This document shows positions 17,026 through 26,378 of a stretch of DNA of 64,000 bases, piece after piece. Under the pieces are notes generated by a model, which worked only from the letters and a program-made list of their open reading frames with translations, was not told the origin of the DNA and made no database searches. The position numbers and the translations under genes were made by a program. Every line of letters starts with the position of its first letter. Position 1 is the stretch's first letter. The DNA comes from JAGVPT01 sp049578505 (GTDB taxonomy: Bacteria > Bacteroidota > Ignavibacteria > UBA10030 > UBA8401), in assembly GCA_049578505.1 (NCBI GenBank), contig JBAUMC010000039.1:62001-126000 (forward strand), given 5' to 3'.

Positions 17026-18720
17026 TCAATTTGTATAGAGATAGCGCTTGATTTTTTGCGTCGGAGTTTTCTCGAATGGCTCCGTTTGTTCGATCACCTT
17101 GCCAATGCGGGAGAATGACGAAACCTGCTCGTTGACCTGTTTCCGCACATCTTCCAAAAGGAGAGTAATATGGTCTTGGACCTCCGTTTCGCTAAGATGT
17201 TTTTCCGAGAATTCGATGTCGAGCTTTTCGTAGTCTAGGTGGATTCTCACCGCCAGAGAGTCTTGATCTTGAAAAACAAGAGATTCAAGCACGACGTCGG
17301 AGCGGTTCACAATAGATTCGATCGCCTCTGGATAAATATTTTCCCCGCTGGGTCCTACGATCACATTTTTTATACGGCCTTTAATGTAGAGATAATTATC
17401 AGAGTCGATGAAACCGAGGTCTCCAGTTTTGAGCCAACCGTCAGGTGAGAGCGCCTCCCCCGTCCGGTCAGGGTCATTGTAATACCCTTGCATGACCGTA
17501 TCGCCCCGTACTAGTATTTCGCCTTCACCGGTTTTTGGATCGGCGTGATCAATTTTAATTTCAACCCCCGGAATAGGCGGGCCAGTGGATCGGAATCTCG
17601 TACGCTTAGCATTTGTTCCGGCAATGAGCGGAGACGTTTCCGTCAGCCCGTAGCCGACGGCGTAGGGAAAACCTGCTTCCCGCAGAAACTTTTCCACCTC
17701 GGAAGATAACGCAGCGCCGCCGATGCAAAACATTTTCAGATTGCCCCCGAAAATTGCCTGCAATTTCTTCCCTGCCATTTTATTGATGCGTTTCCGTAAA
17801 AGAGGGAACCTGTACATTAACCTGATCAGTTTCTTCTTGGCGATTTCGGGGGCAATACGCGATTTGTACATCTTTTCGATAATGAGGGGGACAGAAAGTA
17901 TGATCGTCGGTTTTACTGCGGCGAGCGCAGGGAGCATAATTGCAGCTGTCGGCGGCTTCCGCAGATAGTAGACCGCCGCACCTCTCATGATTGGCAATAT
18001 CAGGCCTAACGTACATTCGTAGACATGCGCAAGGGGCAGAATTGAGAGCATTCGGTCTTCGTCTATGACGTCGACGATCTCCGTCGTTGAAATCGCATCC
18101 GAGACCAAATTTTTGTGCGAGAGCATTACTCCTTTTGAATGGCCTGTCGTCCCCGACGTATAGACAATCGATGCGAGGCTCTCTTCTTCAATTTGGATCG
18201 GGAGGATTCCCGCGATTCGCAGCACAATGGATTTGATCTTCTTAAGTTCTTTGCTCCCATCTGCAAGGAGTTTTTTTAGCCGCGCTTTTGAAGTGTCGGC
18301 GCCGATGATCGAAAAATCATCAAGCAGTACTACCGCTGTAAAATCGTTAAGGTCAAAGTCTTCGATCTTATGGAAAAAACGTTCGGAGACAAATACCGCT
18401 TTGCTCTCCGAATGGCGGAGGATGTGATGAACTTCCGAAGCGTGGAAGTCCGGAAGAATCGGAACTGCAACGGCCCCCATCGTTGTCACGGCGAAAAATG
18501 CGATTCCCCAATTCGGACTATTTTCACCGACGATGGCAACCCTGTCGCCCTCTGCGACCCCTTGATCCTGCAGAAATGCAGAGAGGCGATCTACCTGATT
18601 TTTAAGCTCGGAATAGTTGATCGGATTGCCGTCCGCGTACGACAGAGCTGTACGCTGAGGGTAAAATTGAGTGCTTCGTTTGAGCACCGCTTGCAGAGTT
18701 TGACGTTCAAGCTGCCACAA
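17026..18720 (-). CDS. AMP-dependent acyl-CoA synthetase (long-chain type)
   Basis: Activates a carboxylic acid to acyl-CoA through an acyl-adenylate. At 564 residues it is a complete ANL-superfamily enzyme. The P-loop-like motif YTSGTTGHSKGVMLSH is at about residue 185, with YGLTETSPLIAG near 360, TGDLGFIDSDNYLYIKGRIK near 435, and the catalytic C-terminal lysine in TPTQKIKRYLY. The fold most resembles long-chain fatty-acid CoA ligases of the FadD15/AAS type. It lies 11 nt upstream of rlmB on the same strand... that is, it is transcribed after rlmB. Chain-length preference is not deducible. Confidence 0.88.
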   Translation of the reverse strand: MWQLERQTLQAVLKRSTQFYPQRTALSYADGNPINYSELKNQVDRLSAFLQDQGVAEGDRVAIVGENSPNWGIAFFAVTTMGAVAVPILPDFHASEVHHILRHSESKAVFVSERFFHKIEDFDLNDFTAVVLLDDFSIIGADTSKARLKKLLADGSKELKKIKSIVLRIAGILPIQIEEESLASIVYTSGTTGHSKGVMLSHKNLVSDAISTTEIVDVIDEDRMLSILPLAHVYECTLGLILPIMRGAAVYYLRKPPTAAIMLPALAAVKPTIILSVPLIIEKMYKSRIAPEIAKKKLIRLMYRFPLLRKRINKMAGKKLQAIFGGNLKMFCIGGAALSSEVEKFLREAGFPYAVGYGLTETSPLIAGTNAKRTRFRSTGPPIPGVEIKIDHADPKTGEGEILVRGDTVMQGYYNDPDRTGEALSPDGWLKTGDLGFIDSDNYLYIKGRIKNVIVGPSGENIYPEAIESIVNRSDVVLESLVFQDQDSLAVRIHLDYEKLDIEFSEKHLSETEVQDHITLLLEDVRKQVNEQVSSFSRIGKVIEQTEPFEKTPTQKIKRYLYTN

Positions 18721-18731
18721 TTTCTTTTTCC

Positions 18732-19493
18732 TTATTTGCGTTCAGACGTGATGGAAAATGTTGAATCTGTTCGTGTTCGAAAAACCTCATACATGACTAA
18801 TGCCCCCGCGACCGACGCGTTAAGCGAATCGAAGGACCCAGCCATTGGAATCTTGACGAGAAAATCGCATTTCTCTTTCACCAGCCGCCTGATACCTTTG
18901 CCTTCGTTTCCGATGACGAGCGCAATCGGCATGGAATAATCGACTTCGGCAATCGTCTTCTGCGCGTTAGCGTCGGTGCCGACAATCCAGACCCCTTTTT
19001 CTTTAAGCTCTTCGATTGTGGCGACGATGTTTGTTACTTTTGCGATAGGGAAATGAGCGCTGGCGCCGGCGGAGGTCTTGGCAACTGTTTCGTTTATTGG
19101 CGCGGCGTTGTGTTTTGGGATGATCCCACCGTGTGCGCCGAAACAGACCGCAGTCCGAATAAGGGCCCCGAGGTTATGCGGGTCTTCGATCTCGTCGAAG
19201 AGAAGAATGAACGCTTTCTCATTTTTTGCAGAAGGGATTGAAAGGATTTCGTCGACATCGGCGTATTCTTTGACTCCAACAACTGCGACGACCCCTTGCG
19301 AGGATGCAGTTCGTGAGAGTTTCTCGATAAGGTGTTTGTCGGCGTCTGCGCAGAGAATATTTTTTTGCCGTGCGAGGCTTCGGATCATATCAATCGGCTC
19401 GCCGTGGGTTCCACGGAGGATGTAGATTTTTTCGATCGGCATGCCGGCGTTCAATGCTTCAATTACCGGCTTCCGTCCTACAACGACGTTCAT
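18732..19493 (-). CDS. rlmB: 23S rRNA (guanosine-2'-O-)-methyltransferase RlmB-type
   Basis: A SpoU/TrmH-family SPOUT methyltransferase of 253 residues that probably 2'-O-methylates a guanosine in 23S rRNA domain V. The N-terminal substrate-binding domain starts VVGRKPVIEALNAGMPIEKIYI. The catalytic trefoil-knot domain has DEIEDPHNLGALIRTAVCFGAHG (motif 1), VIGNEGKGIRRLV (motif 2) and IPMAGSFDSLNASVAGALVMYE (motif 3). Its start overlaps the stop of the small membrane-protein gene by 4 nt (ATGA type), implying translational coupling. TrmH-like tRNA activity is a less likely alternative. Confidence 0.92.
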   Translation of the reverse strand: MNVVVGRKPVIEALNAGMPIEKIYILRGTHGEPIDMIRSLARQKNILCADADKHLIEKLSRTASSQGVVAVVGVKEYADVDEILSIPSAKNEKAFILLFDEIEDPHNLGALIRTAVCFGAHGGIIPKHNAAPINETVAKTSAGASAHFPIAKVTNIVATIEELKEKGVWIVGTDANAQKTIAEVDYSMPIALVIGNEGKGIRRLVKEKCDFLVKIPMAGSFDSLNASVAGALVMYEVFRTRTDSTFSITSERK

Positions 19494-19678
19494 TCCGCTT
19501 TCCGGGGCTCCTTGTTTTTCTTAAGTGATTTCTCAATCCCCCAACCCGCTAAAAAAATGACAAGGCCGATGATCAGCAGGTACAGTTCCAGCCACATGCT
19601 TCCATTGATGCCGTCGACCAGCCCAATCATCACGGAGGCAATCCCCAGGGCTTCGAGTGTTTTGGCGAGTATTTTCAT
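19490..19678 (-). CDS. Small membrane protein
   Basis: A 62-residue protein with two predicted transmembrane helices (about residues 8-23 and 29-48, LYLLIIGLVIFLAGWGI) and a Lys-rich C-terminus KSLKKNKEPRK that should face the cytoplasm. I do not recognise a family. The 4-nt overlap with rlmB and its place in a tight housekeeping run argue that it is real. A membrane-anchor or small-integral-protein role is all that can be said. Confidence 0.6.
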   Translation of the reverse strand: MKILAKTLEALGIASVMIGLVDGINGSMWLELYLLIIGLVIFLAGWGIEKSLKKNKEPRKAE

Positions 19679-19744
19679 CGTAGCATCTTTGCAGCTTCTG
19701 CCGACCCGAAGGGTTCCCTCGGAAAGGCATCACTTCGGGAGCGG

Positions 19745-19990
19745 TTAAGAATCTTTCTTGTTCAAAAATTTCAGCAATTGCAGCTCCGAGACCCGGTACT
19801 GAAACGCAAATACCCCGTCGATCAATATCACAGGTATGCGTTCATAGTACTCTTCAAATTCCCGGCTCTCCTGAACGATCTTTTTTTCTTTCAAATCAAA
19901 CGCGACTTTTTTTTGCGCTTGCAAGAGCACATTTCTCGCTTCATCGCACAAATGACATTCGTTTTTTGAGATGAGCGTTACGGTTTTCAT
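19745..19990 (-). CDS. Glutaredoxin-like protein (DUF836)
   Basis: An 81-residue thioredoxin-fold protein. TLISKNECHLCDEARNVLL gives a CxxC redox pair at residues 12 and 15, and the cis-Pro lies in RIPVILIDG. The pattern matches the glutaredoxin-like DUF836 family, small cytoplasmic thiol proteins of uncertain substrate. The gene overlaps the end of lgt by 4 nt and is translationally coupled to it. Nothing indicates a dedicated partner. Confidence 0.85.
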   Translation of the reverse strand: MKTVTLISKNECHLCDEARNVLLQAQKKVAFDLKEKKIVQESREFEEYYERIPVILIDGVFAFQYRVSELQLLKFLNKKDS

Positions 19991-20808
19991 CGCGAGGGTT
20001 CTTTCCCCTCTGGCGGGATCATCCTAAGTCCATAAACGCCGAAAAGGATGAGAGGTATAGAAATCAGTTGGGCCTCCGAAAGGCCGAAGAGTATTCTGGG
20101 GTTGAGGCGGAGAAATTCTATCGCAAACCGTTCAGAACCTGCCGCGATAAGGTACCACATGAACATCCGCCCGGTCCCGACAATTTTTGTCCGATATTTC
20201 CAGAGCACGGCGAACAGAATTGTGCAGATAATGAATTCATAGATGGGTGTTGGCTGGCAGAGCGTGTTATCCGGAACAACCCCGTTTGGAAATTTTGAAG
20301 TTATTTCAGAAAAACCCTTAAAGGCTAGCGACGGGGGATACGTGCCGTTGGAATAATCCGTTCCCCACGGAAGCGTCGTCGGGAATCCATAATCTCCGTC
20401 GCCGGAAAGATGGCAGCCGATACGCGCGATCCCGTATGCCCAGAGTAAACCCGGAGCTGTTGCGTCCGCGATGGTAAGGAACTTCACTTTCTTCTTTTTT
20501 GCGAAGAGGTATATCAGCCATGCTGCAAGGAGAAAACCGCCGTACCACGTAAGGCCGCCGGGAGAGAACGTCATTCCGACCGGGTCAGCAATAAAGAAGT
20601 TCCAGCTTTCGATGAGGTATAATATTTTTGAACCAGCAACACCGCCGAATAGCGCAATGATGGTAATGGTGCTGCCGAGTTCCGGGTCTATTTTTTTCCT
20701 CTTCAGTTCGCTCGTCAGTATGAGACTGGCAATGATGAACGAGGTGCCAAGCATCAAGCCAAAGCTGTACACCGGAAAGCCGAAAATTTCGAAGAGTTTC
20801 GGATGCAT
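19987..20808 (-). CDS. lgt: Prolipoprotein diacylglyceryl transferase
   Basis: An inner-membrane enzyme that transfers diacylglycerol from phosphatidylglycerol to the lipobox cysteine of prolipoproteins. The 273-residue, multi-helix protein carries GGLTWYGGFLLAAWLI and the Lgt signature around GIARIGCHLSGDGDYG with its essential Arg, plus QPTPIYEFI. The GGLTWYGG site has Tyr where E. coli has His103, as in many non-proteobacterial Lgts. It serves the several lipoproteins of this window (13230, 32465, 62018). The start shares one base with the preceding gene's stop. Confidence 0.95.
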   Translation of the reverse strand: MHPKLFEIFGFPVYSFGLMLGTSFIIASLILTSELKRKKIDPELGSTITIIALFGGVAGSKILYLIESWNFFIADPVGMTFSPGGLTWYGGFLLAAWLIYLFAKKKKVKFLTIADATAPGLLWAYGIARIGCHLSGDGDYGFPTTLPWGTDYSNGTYPPSLAFKGFSEITSKFPNGVVPDNTLCQPTPIYEFIICTILFAVLWKYRTKIVGTGRMFMWYLIAAGSERFAIEFLRLNPRILFGLSEAQLISIPLILFGVYGLRMIPPEGKEPSR

Positions 20809-21296
20809 TACAATTTCTTTCTTAGTGGAGAACGCTCCGGCAACCGTTTTATGTCCGGTTTGTGTTTTGGAATTTCCATTTCTTTCGGGCGTTGTTCTTC
20901 AAACTCTGCATCCGTAGTGTAGACTGACACAAACGGTGTCCCGGTAATGCTCTGAACAGCAATTGAAGTAGGAGAAATTTTAATTCTAAATTCGTTCGTT
21001 TCTCCGTCGATTTTCTTCAGGATGAAGGTTTGCGTTCCCTTGAGGTCAAAATAGACTTTTTTAAATTGCGCTCCCCCGAAAGAAGGCATGAGCAATTCGG
21101 GAGCCCTCAATCCGTGCAGCGACCAGGTCAGCCGCTTCTCTTCGCGCGTTTCTTCAACGACAACCTCATAACTGAAATTGCTGAACTGCTTCACCGTCTC
21201 GATCAAAAATAAGATTCCAGCCTTCTTCAGCGTCTCATCGTACGAAGGCTGAATAAGCATTCTGTACTCGCCACCTTTATGTTTCTTCTTTGCCAT
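20808..21296 (-). CDS. Conserved-looking protein of unknown function
   Basis: A 162-residue cytoplasmic-type protein without signal peptide or membrane segment. The N-terminus MAKKKHKGGEYRM and C-terminus KRLPERSPLRKKL are strongly basic. The core (KKVYFDLKGTQTFILKKIDGETNEFRIKIS) looks beta-rich. I recognise no family. It shares single-base stop/start overlaps with hisS upstream and lgt downstream, so it is clearly part of this operon. The basic tails could favour RNA or ribosome contact, which is inference. Confidence 0.7.
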   Translation of the reverse strand: MAKKKHKGGEYRMLIQPSYDETLKKAGILFLIETVKQFSNFSYEVVVEETREEKRLTWSLHGLRAPELLMPSFGGAQFKKVYFDLKGTQTFILKKIDGETNEFRIKISPTSIAVQSITGTPFVSVYTTDAEFEEQRPKEMEIPKHKPDIKRLPERSPLRKKL

Positions 21297-22573
21297 TATG
21301 ATCCCGTCCTGGAAAATTCCGCGGCAATTTCTTTCAACACAACTTCTTTCCGTTCCCCCGTGCGCATGTTTTTAAGACCGGCCTTTCCGGAATTAAGCTC
21401 CTGCTGGCCGACGACGAGAACGAAGGTAGCCTGCTGCCGGTCGGCGTCTCGCATCTGCGCTTTCAGGCTCCGTCGAAGAAAATCCGATTCGACCGCAACC
21501 CCTTTTGCCCGGAGCTCCATCGTTGTGGAGATAACCCATTGGCGTGATGCCTCGTCCGCCGCCGCAATAAACAACTCTGGATTCACCTCTGCAGTTTCTG
21601 TGGACCCGGTTTTTTCCAGAACCATCATGAGCCGTTCGATGCCTGCTGCGAATCCCACACCGGGTGTTGGTTTGCCGCCGAGTTCCTGGGTAAGCAAATC
21701 GTACCGGCCGCCTCCAGCGAGGGCATCCTGTGAACCGAGAGCCGTGCTCGTCAGTTCGAAGGCAGTTTTCGTATAGTAATCCAGCCCGCGCACCAATCTT
21801 CCATCCACACTGAAAGGAATATGAAAGGCCTCAAGATATTTTTTCACGCTATCGAAATGGTCGGCACATTCTGCGCAGAGGTAGTCGCTGATCATTGGCA
21901 TCGCTGCGGTAAGCTTCCGGTCGTTCTCCTCCTTTGAATCTAGAACGCGCATCGGATTATTCTCAATGCGGCGTTGACTGTCGGGAGAGAGCTGCGCCGC
22001 GATCTTCCGGAGTTCGGTTTGCAGGACTTCCCGATAATGAGGGCGGCACTTTTCACATCCCACCGAGTTTAGCTTCAGGGAATATTCTGTCAATGAGAGT
22101 TCTTGGTAAATGCAGATCGTCATGGCGATGATCTCAGCATCCACCTCCGGTTGCTGCGAGCCGATCGCCTCGGCGCCAAATTGATGAAACTGTCTCAGCC
22201 GTCCCGCTTGCGGTCGTTCCTGTCGGAACATCGGGCCGATGTAATATACCTTGACGAGCGGTTGCGCTTCACCGAGATTATTCTGGATATATGCACGAAT
22301 AACCGAGGCGGTTCCTTCAGGCCTCAATGTGATACTGTCGTCGCTCCGGTCGGTGAAGGTATACATTTCCTTTCCTACAATATCGGTCAATTCTCCGATA
22401 CTTCGCGCAAAGAGTGCGGTTTGCTCGAATACGGGCGTTCGAATTTCTTTATAGTTGAAACGATGGAAGACTCTGCGCATCACGGATTCAACGTGTTGCC
22501 AGCGCACAGCTTCGCCGGGTAGTATATCTTTGGTGCCCCGAATCGATTTGAATGTCACTGTAGTTCTCGCCAT
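21296..22573 (-). CDS. hisS: Histidyl-tRNA synthetase
   Basis: A class II synthetase charging tRNA-His. The 425 residues start MARTTVTFKSIRGTKDILP, the conserved N-terminus, so I place the start at 22573 rather than at upstream ATGs in the same frame. Motif 2 lies in the RPEGTASVIRAY region. The histidine-specific HisA motif is GRLVRGLDYYTKTAFE, and motif 3 lies in PGVGFAAGIERLMMVLE. The C-terminal anticodon-binding domain ends in LKNMRTGERKEVV. It heads the minus-strand run that continues into the unknown protein and lgt. Confidence 0.96.
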   Translation of the reverse strand: MARTTVTFKSIRGTKDILPGEAVRWQHVESVMRRVFHRFNYKEIRTPVFEQTALFARSIGELTDIVGKEMYTFTDRSDDSITLRPEGTASVIRAYIQNNLGEAQPLVKVYYIGPMFRQERPQAGRLRQFHQFGAEAIGSQQPEVDAEIIAMTICIYQELSLTEYSLKLNSVGCEKCRPHYREVLQTELRKIAAQLSPDSQRRIENNPMRVLDSKEENDRKLTAAMPMISDYLCAECADHFDSVKKYLEAFHIPFSVDGRLVRGLDYYTKTAFELTSTALGSQDALAGGGRYDLLTQELGGKPTPGVGFAAGIERLMMVLEKTGSTETAEVNPELFIAAADEASRQWVISTTMELRAKGVAVESDFLRRSLKAQMRDADRQQATFVLVVGQQELNSGKAGLKNMRTGERKEVVLKEIAAEFSRTGS

Positions 22574-22738
22574 TGTAATGAACCGCCGCATGCACCCGCG
22601 AAGCAAAGAGAATCGCCTCGATGTGACGCCGTACTGCTTGTCGATAGTTTACGATAAGTGAAAAAGAATCTGGCGCAGGGATGAATGGCGGTCAACTGAT
22701 GTGTGGCTGGAGTATTGATAGTAGTTTACTCAACGGGA

Positions 22739-23209
22739 TCAGTTATCGAAGTACGTTGCTTCCTCCGTCCGAAAGATTTCGAGAACGTCTTTCGGGCTAG
22801 CGGCCGACAATAATTTTTTTCGAAACTCTTCCTTGTTCATCAGCCTTGAGATACGGCTCAACAATTTGATATGCGGTCCGACCATGCTGTCTTTGCCGAC
22901 AAGGAGGAAAATCAGGCGAACGGGTTGTTCATCCAGCGATTGGTAATCGATCGGTGCAGCGGTGACGGCAAATGCGGCGACGATATCGGAAACCGCATCG
23001 GTCTTTCCATGGGGAATTGCAAATCCGTTGCCGACGCCGGTGGACATGATCTTCTCCCGGTCAAAAATTGCTTCTCGTACTTTTTCTTTGTCGAGTACTT
23101 TTTTTGAAGAGGCGACGATGTCGATCATCCGCGAAATGACTTCATCTTTGGAGTTCCCCGCTAGCTGCGTCCTGACCGACGATTCATCGAGAATGTCGCT
23201 GATTTTCAT
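22739..23209 (-). CDS. ptsN: PTS IIA-like nitrogen-regulatory protein
   Basis: A 156-residue EIIA(Ntr)/fructose-type PTS IIA domain. The phospho-acceptor His lies in GNGFAIPHGKTDAV near residue 66, and VGKDSMVGPHIKLLSRISRLM is the usual second signature. No PTS permease or NPr/EI(Ntr) gene is adjacent, suggesting a regulatory rather than sugar-transport role. The gene stands alone between hisS and the nucleotidyltransferase, with short non-coding stretches on both sides. Confidence 0.85.
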   Translation of the reverse strand: MKISDILDESSVRTQLAGNSKDEVISRMIDIVASSKKVLDKEKVREAIFDREKIMSTGVGNGFAIPHGKTDAVSDIVAAFAVTAAPIDYQSLDEQPVRLIFLLVGKDSMVGPHIKLLSRISRLMNKEEFRKKLLSAASPKDVLEIFRTEEATYFDN

Positions 23210-23354
23210 GTTCGAAACAGTCTCCTAATCCATAAAACGTGCTTGCTAATATACGGTTTTGAGGTTGAAATGTAAAGCGGCGAATGCCGATTCGAGGTGG
23301 GAGGAAGAAAATCAAACTGCATTTCAATCTCAGCGATAGGATGTTCGTGCAGCA

Positions 23355-25871
23355 TCATGACTCGCTCAAGTCCCTCCACATCAGAATTTTTTCCTCATAG
23401 GCATTCAAGAGAGACAACGCGGTATCTTTCAAAGTCGATTCAGCGCTGATATGGAACAAGGGCTCGGCGGTGTCCGGCCGCATCAGTACTGATGTCGATG
23501 CCGCATCATTCTCGAAGATTATTTTGATCCCGTCGACAAGAATGCGGTTCATCCCTTCGGTTTCATGCATCATGTGGCGCATCACTTTCCCCTTGCGCTC
23601 CCATGGGCAGTAGACGCTCCGTTTCATGAGATGTAGGGCCGGCACTTCTTTCTCCAAAGTTCCGAATCGCTTTCCTGCAAGGGCCATCATTTCCAGAATT
23701 TTTGCAACGCTGTACATGCCGTCACTTGCAAAGAGAAAGTCGGGGAAAATGAACCCTCCTTTTGTTCCTCCGATAAACTGCACATCTTTTGACGTTGAAG
23801 CTTCCATCAATGAGAGATGGCTGTCCCTTGTTTTGATGACCTCAATCCCCTTGCCTTCAGCCATCAAATCGATTTCAGCCGACGCGGTGATAGGCACTGC
23901 TATTTTCTTTGCCCCGGGATTCACGCTGAGATACAGCGACGTTATCAACGTCAACAACCTGTCATTTTCGATGAAGTTTCCGTTTTCATCCACAACGAAA
24001 ACTTTTTCTGCTCCTGCATCGATCAAAAAGCCGACGTCGTATCCGAGCGAGGTGACAATGTGCGAGAGCTGTTTCACCGCCGCATCGAATTCGACTTTGT
24101 CGCGGGTCAATTTTTTGGGGTCGAGATAGGCGTTTAGAGCAAGGGCCTGACATTGGAGGGAGCCTAGAATATTCGGGAAAATTGTCGATGCGACGCCGTT
24201 GGAATAATCGATAACCAGTTTGAACCTTGCCTGCGAGACCGCGGACGTGTTGATCGTGGAAAGGAATTTTTCAACGTAACTTTCCTGTGCCCTCTCGGGG
24301 AAGCTGATGCCACCGACGCTTTTATAGCTTGCGCGCGGAAAATCCTCGCCGAAGAAGAGCCGTTCAACCGCCTTGGTTTTGTTCGACGGCAAATCTTTTC
24401 CATTATGGTCGAAGAAAATAATGTCCGTGAGATTTTTGTCGAAAGGGGATTTTCGCACATGGATTCCGCCTGCGTTTTTTTCGCCGCGAAGCTCGTGCCG
24501 AAGGATCGGAATTGATGTCGCGCGCAAGTCGTTGGTTTGGACTCCCGCAGACATCAACCCGCACATGAAAGCGCGATTGATCATCCGGGAGACGTTGTCG
24601 GAGTCACGGCTCGTAAGGACGGCTTTCCCTTTTCCGACAAACGCCCCGAAGGCCGTGCCGAGTTTTGCTCCGAATTCCGGGTTCATTTCAATATTGGAAA
24701 GACCGGTAATGCGCGAGTCGCTGAACAATTCCCGCAGCCATTTATCTTCCCACACGAGGCTTCGTGTGAGAATCGCCCCGTCCTCGACGACTTTCCCCGG
24801 CCAAAGCTTAATGTTCGAAGCAAGCCTGCTTTCTTTTCCAATAACACACATGTCACCGAGGAAGACGTTGTCATCAATCCGGGCAGACTCGCCGATCTCT
24901 GATTTTTTCCCGAGGACGCAAGAGGAAAGCTCCGCGTGTCGTCCTATCTTGCTTTTTGCCCAGATAATTGAATCGCGGATCACCGCTCCTCCTTCGATCA
25001 CGCAGTCATCCCCGAGGACGGACCTTATTATTTTTACGTCTGCGTCAATCATGCAATTTTTGCCAATCAACACCGTTCCCTGTAAGTTTTCCGGCGACGT
25101 GAGAATTGTAGACTTCTCGCCGACATAACAGTTCCCTTTTTTTTCTCCTTCAAAGTCGAGCTGCACCTGACCGTCCAATGCATCAAGATGGGCTTCCTGG
25201 TATTCGTTGAGATTTCCGACGTCGCGCCAATAGCCGTCCGATATATAACCGTACAATCCCGCGTCCTGTTCAAGCAGTATCGGAAAAAGATTTTTGCTGA
25301 AATCAAAATCCTGCTGAAAAGGAACACGGTCAAGCACTTCGGGCTCCAGGATGTAAATGCCGGTGTTGATTGTGTCGCTGAAGACTTCTCCCCATGAGGG
25401 TTTCTCCAGAAAGCGGGTGATTTTTCCTTCGGGGTTGGTGATGACGACGCCGAATTGTAACGGATTTTTTGCGTGCGTGAGCACAAGTGTTGCTTTCGCC
25501 CTCTTCTTTTCGTGGAATGCTATCGCCTTGGAAAGGTCGAAGTCTGTTAGCACGTCGCCGCTGATGACGATGAAACGTTCATCAAGAAAATCTGCTGCGT
25601 TGCGGACACTTCCGGCCGTACCGTAGTCTGCTTCTGCCTGCCGATATTGCATTCTGATGCCGAATGACGACCCATCGCCAAAAAACGACGTTATGCTTTC
25701 CGGTTGGTAAAAGAGAGTCGACACAATATCCTTTATGCCGTATCTCTTTAACAAGCTGACGATGTGCTGCATCATCGGCTTGTTCATCATCGGTACCATC
25801 GGTTTTGGGATGTTGCACGTAAGAGGGCGGAGCCTCGTCCCGAATCCGCCGGACATGATTACTGCTTTCAT
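23355..25871 (-). CDS. Nucleotidyltransferase-hexapeptide-phosphomannomutase fusion
   Basis: An 838-residue three-part protein. Residues 1-230 are a sugar-1-phosphate nucleotidyltransferase (MKAVIMSGGFGTRLRPLTC, then GTAGSVRNAADFLDERFIVISGD). Residues about 245-370 are a left-handed beta-helix of hexapeptide repeats, and 380-838 are a phosphomannomutase/phosphoglucomutase-like region. It probably makes GDP-mannose or a related NDP-sugar. In the mutase part the catalytic Ser loop TASHNP is replaced by GGIHVRKSPFD (near 470), and the metal loop DGDGDR reads DAGAEK (near 617), so mutase activity is doubtful. Upstream in-frame ATGs extend to 25946 but precede the conserved fold. Confidence 0.88.
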   Translation of the reverse strand: MKAVIMSGGFGTRLRPLTCNIPKPMVPMMNKPMMQHIVSLLKRYGIKDIVSTLFYQPESITSFFGDGSSFGIRMQYRQAEADYGTAGSVRNAADFLDERFIVISGDVLTDFDLSKAIAFHEKKRAKATLVLTHAKNPLQFGVVITNPEGKITRFLEKPSWGEVFSDTINTGIYILEPEVLDRVPFQQDFDFSKNLFPILLEQDAGLYGYISDGYWRDVGNLNEYQEAHLDALDGQVQLDFEGEKKGNCYVGEKSTILTSPENLQGTVLIGKNCMIDADVKIIRSVLGDDCVIEGGAVIRDSIIWAKSKIGRHAELSSCVLGKKSEIGESARIDDNVFLGDMCVIGKESRLASNIKLWPGKVVEDGAILTRSLVWEDKWLRELFSDSRITGLSNIEMNPEFGAKLGTAFGAFVGKGKAVLTSRDSDNVSRMINRAFMCGLMSAGVQTNDLRATSIPILRHELRGEKNAGGIHVRKSPFDKNLTDIIFFDHNGKDLPSNKTKAVERLFFGEDFPRASYKSVGGISFPERAQESYVEKFLSTINTSAVSQARFKLVIDYSNGVASTIFPNILGSLQCQALALNAYLDPKKLTRDKVEFDAAVKQLSHIVTSLGYDVGFLIDAGAEKVFVVDENGNFIENDRLLTLITSLYLSVNPGAKKIAVPITASAEIDLMAEGKGIEVIKTRDSHLSLMEASTSKDVQFIGGTKGGFIFPDFLFASDGMYSVAKILEMMALAGKRFGTLEKEVPALHLMKRSVYCPWERKGKVMRHMMHETEGMNRILVDGIKIIFENDAASTSVLMRPDTAEPLFHISAESTLKDTALSLLNAYEEKILMWRDLSES

Positions 25872-25971
25872 AGGAGAGAAATTTTTAGTGAAAAGAGGGA
25901 GCCAACGCTTACACAAAATAGTACTAAAAAAAAACTTGGCCTTCAACCGGATACTGGTGCATTTTGCATTA

Positions 25972-26035
25972 CTTGGCGTCCTTCGCGTCCTTGGCGGTTA
26001 AAAGAAAAACCGCAAAGGACGCCAAGGGGCGCGGC
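25972..26035. repeat. 9-nt-period inverted repeat array
   Basis: Three nonamers of type CTTnGCGnn (CTTGGCGTC at 25972, CTTCGCGTC at 25981, CTTGGCGGT at 25990) are followed by an A-rich 10-nt spacer. Then come three nonamers of the complementary type (ACCGCAAAG at 26009, GACGCCAAG at 26018 and a decayed third at 26027). The arms 25980-25999 and 26008-26027 pair at 18 of 20 positions. Confidence 0.7.
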
Positions 26036-26378
26036 GAACTCTTTGAAGGAATGCAGATAGTCTACCTCGCATTCGAAATGCATCACCACCTTCAACCGCG
26101 AAGGGACCTATAATTCTTAACGGGGACCTGATAGTTGGGTGTACCGTCTGAAATATTCTGTAAAAATGATTGTTTCGCGGCGAACGACAATTGGTTCTGC
26201 TTGAATTAAGTTAGCTCATAAAAGGAGGGGCGCTTCCGTCAAGTGGGCGACGTTACATTTTACCGATAGTTCGGTAGAAGCTAGACATCTTGGTCGGAAT
26301 GTGAAACATTTGGTATAGTATCTTGGCTAGGTCTCCGCCATCTGCATAAACCGAGACACCGCTTTTAGGCTATTTATC

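Noticed and set aside
20400..20560. Missing His103 in Lgt as a defect
   Set aside because: Many functional Lgt proteins have Tyr at this site, and the other signature residues are present.
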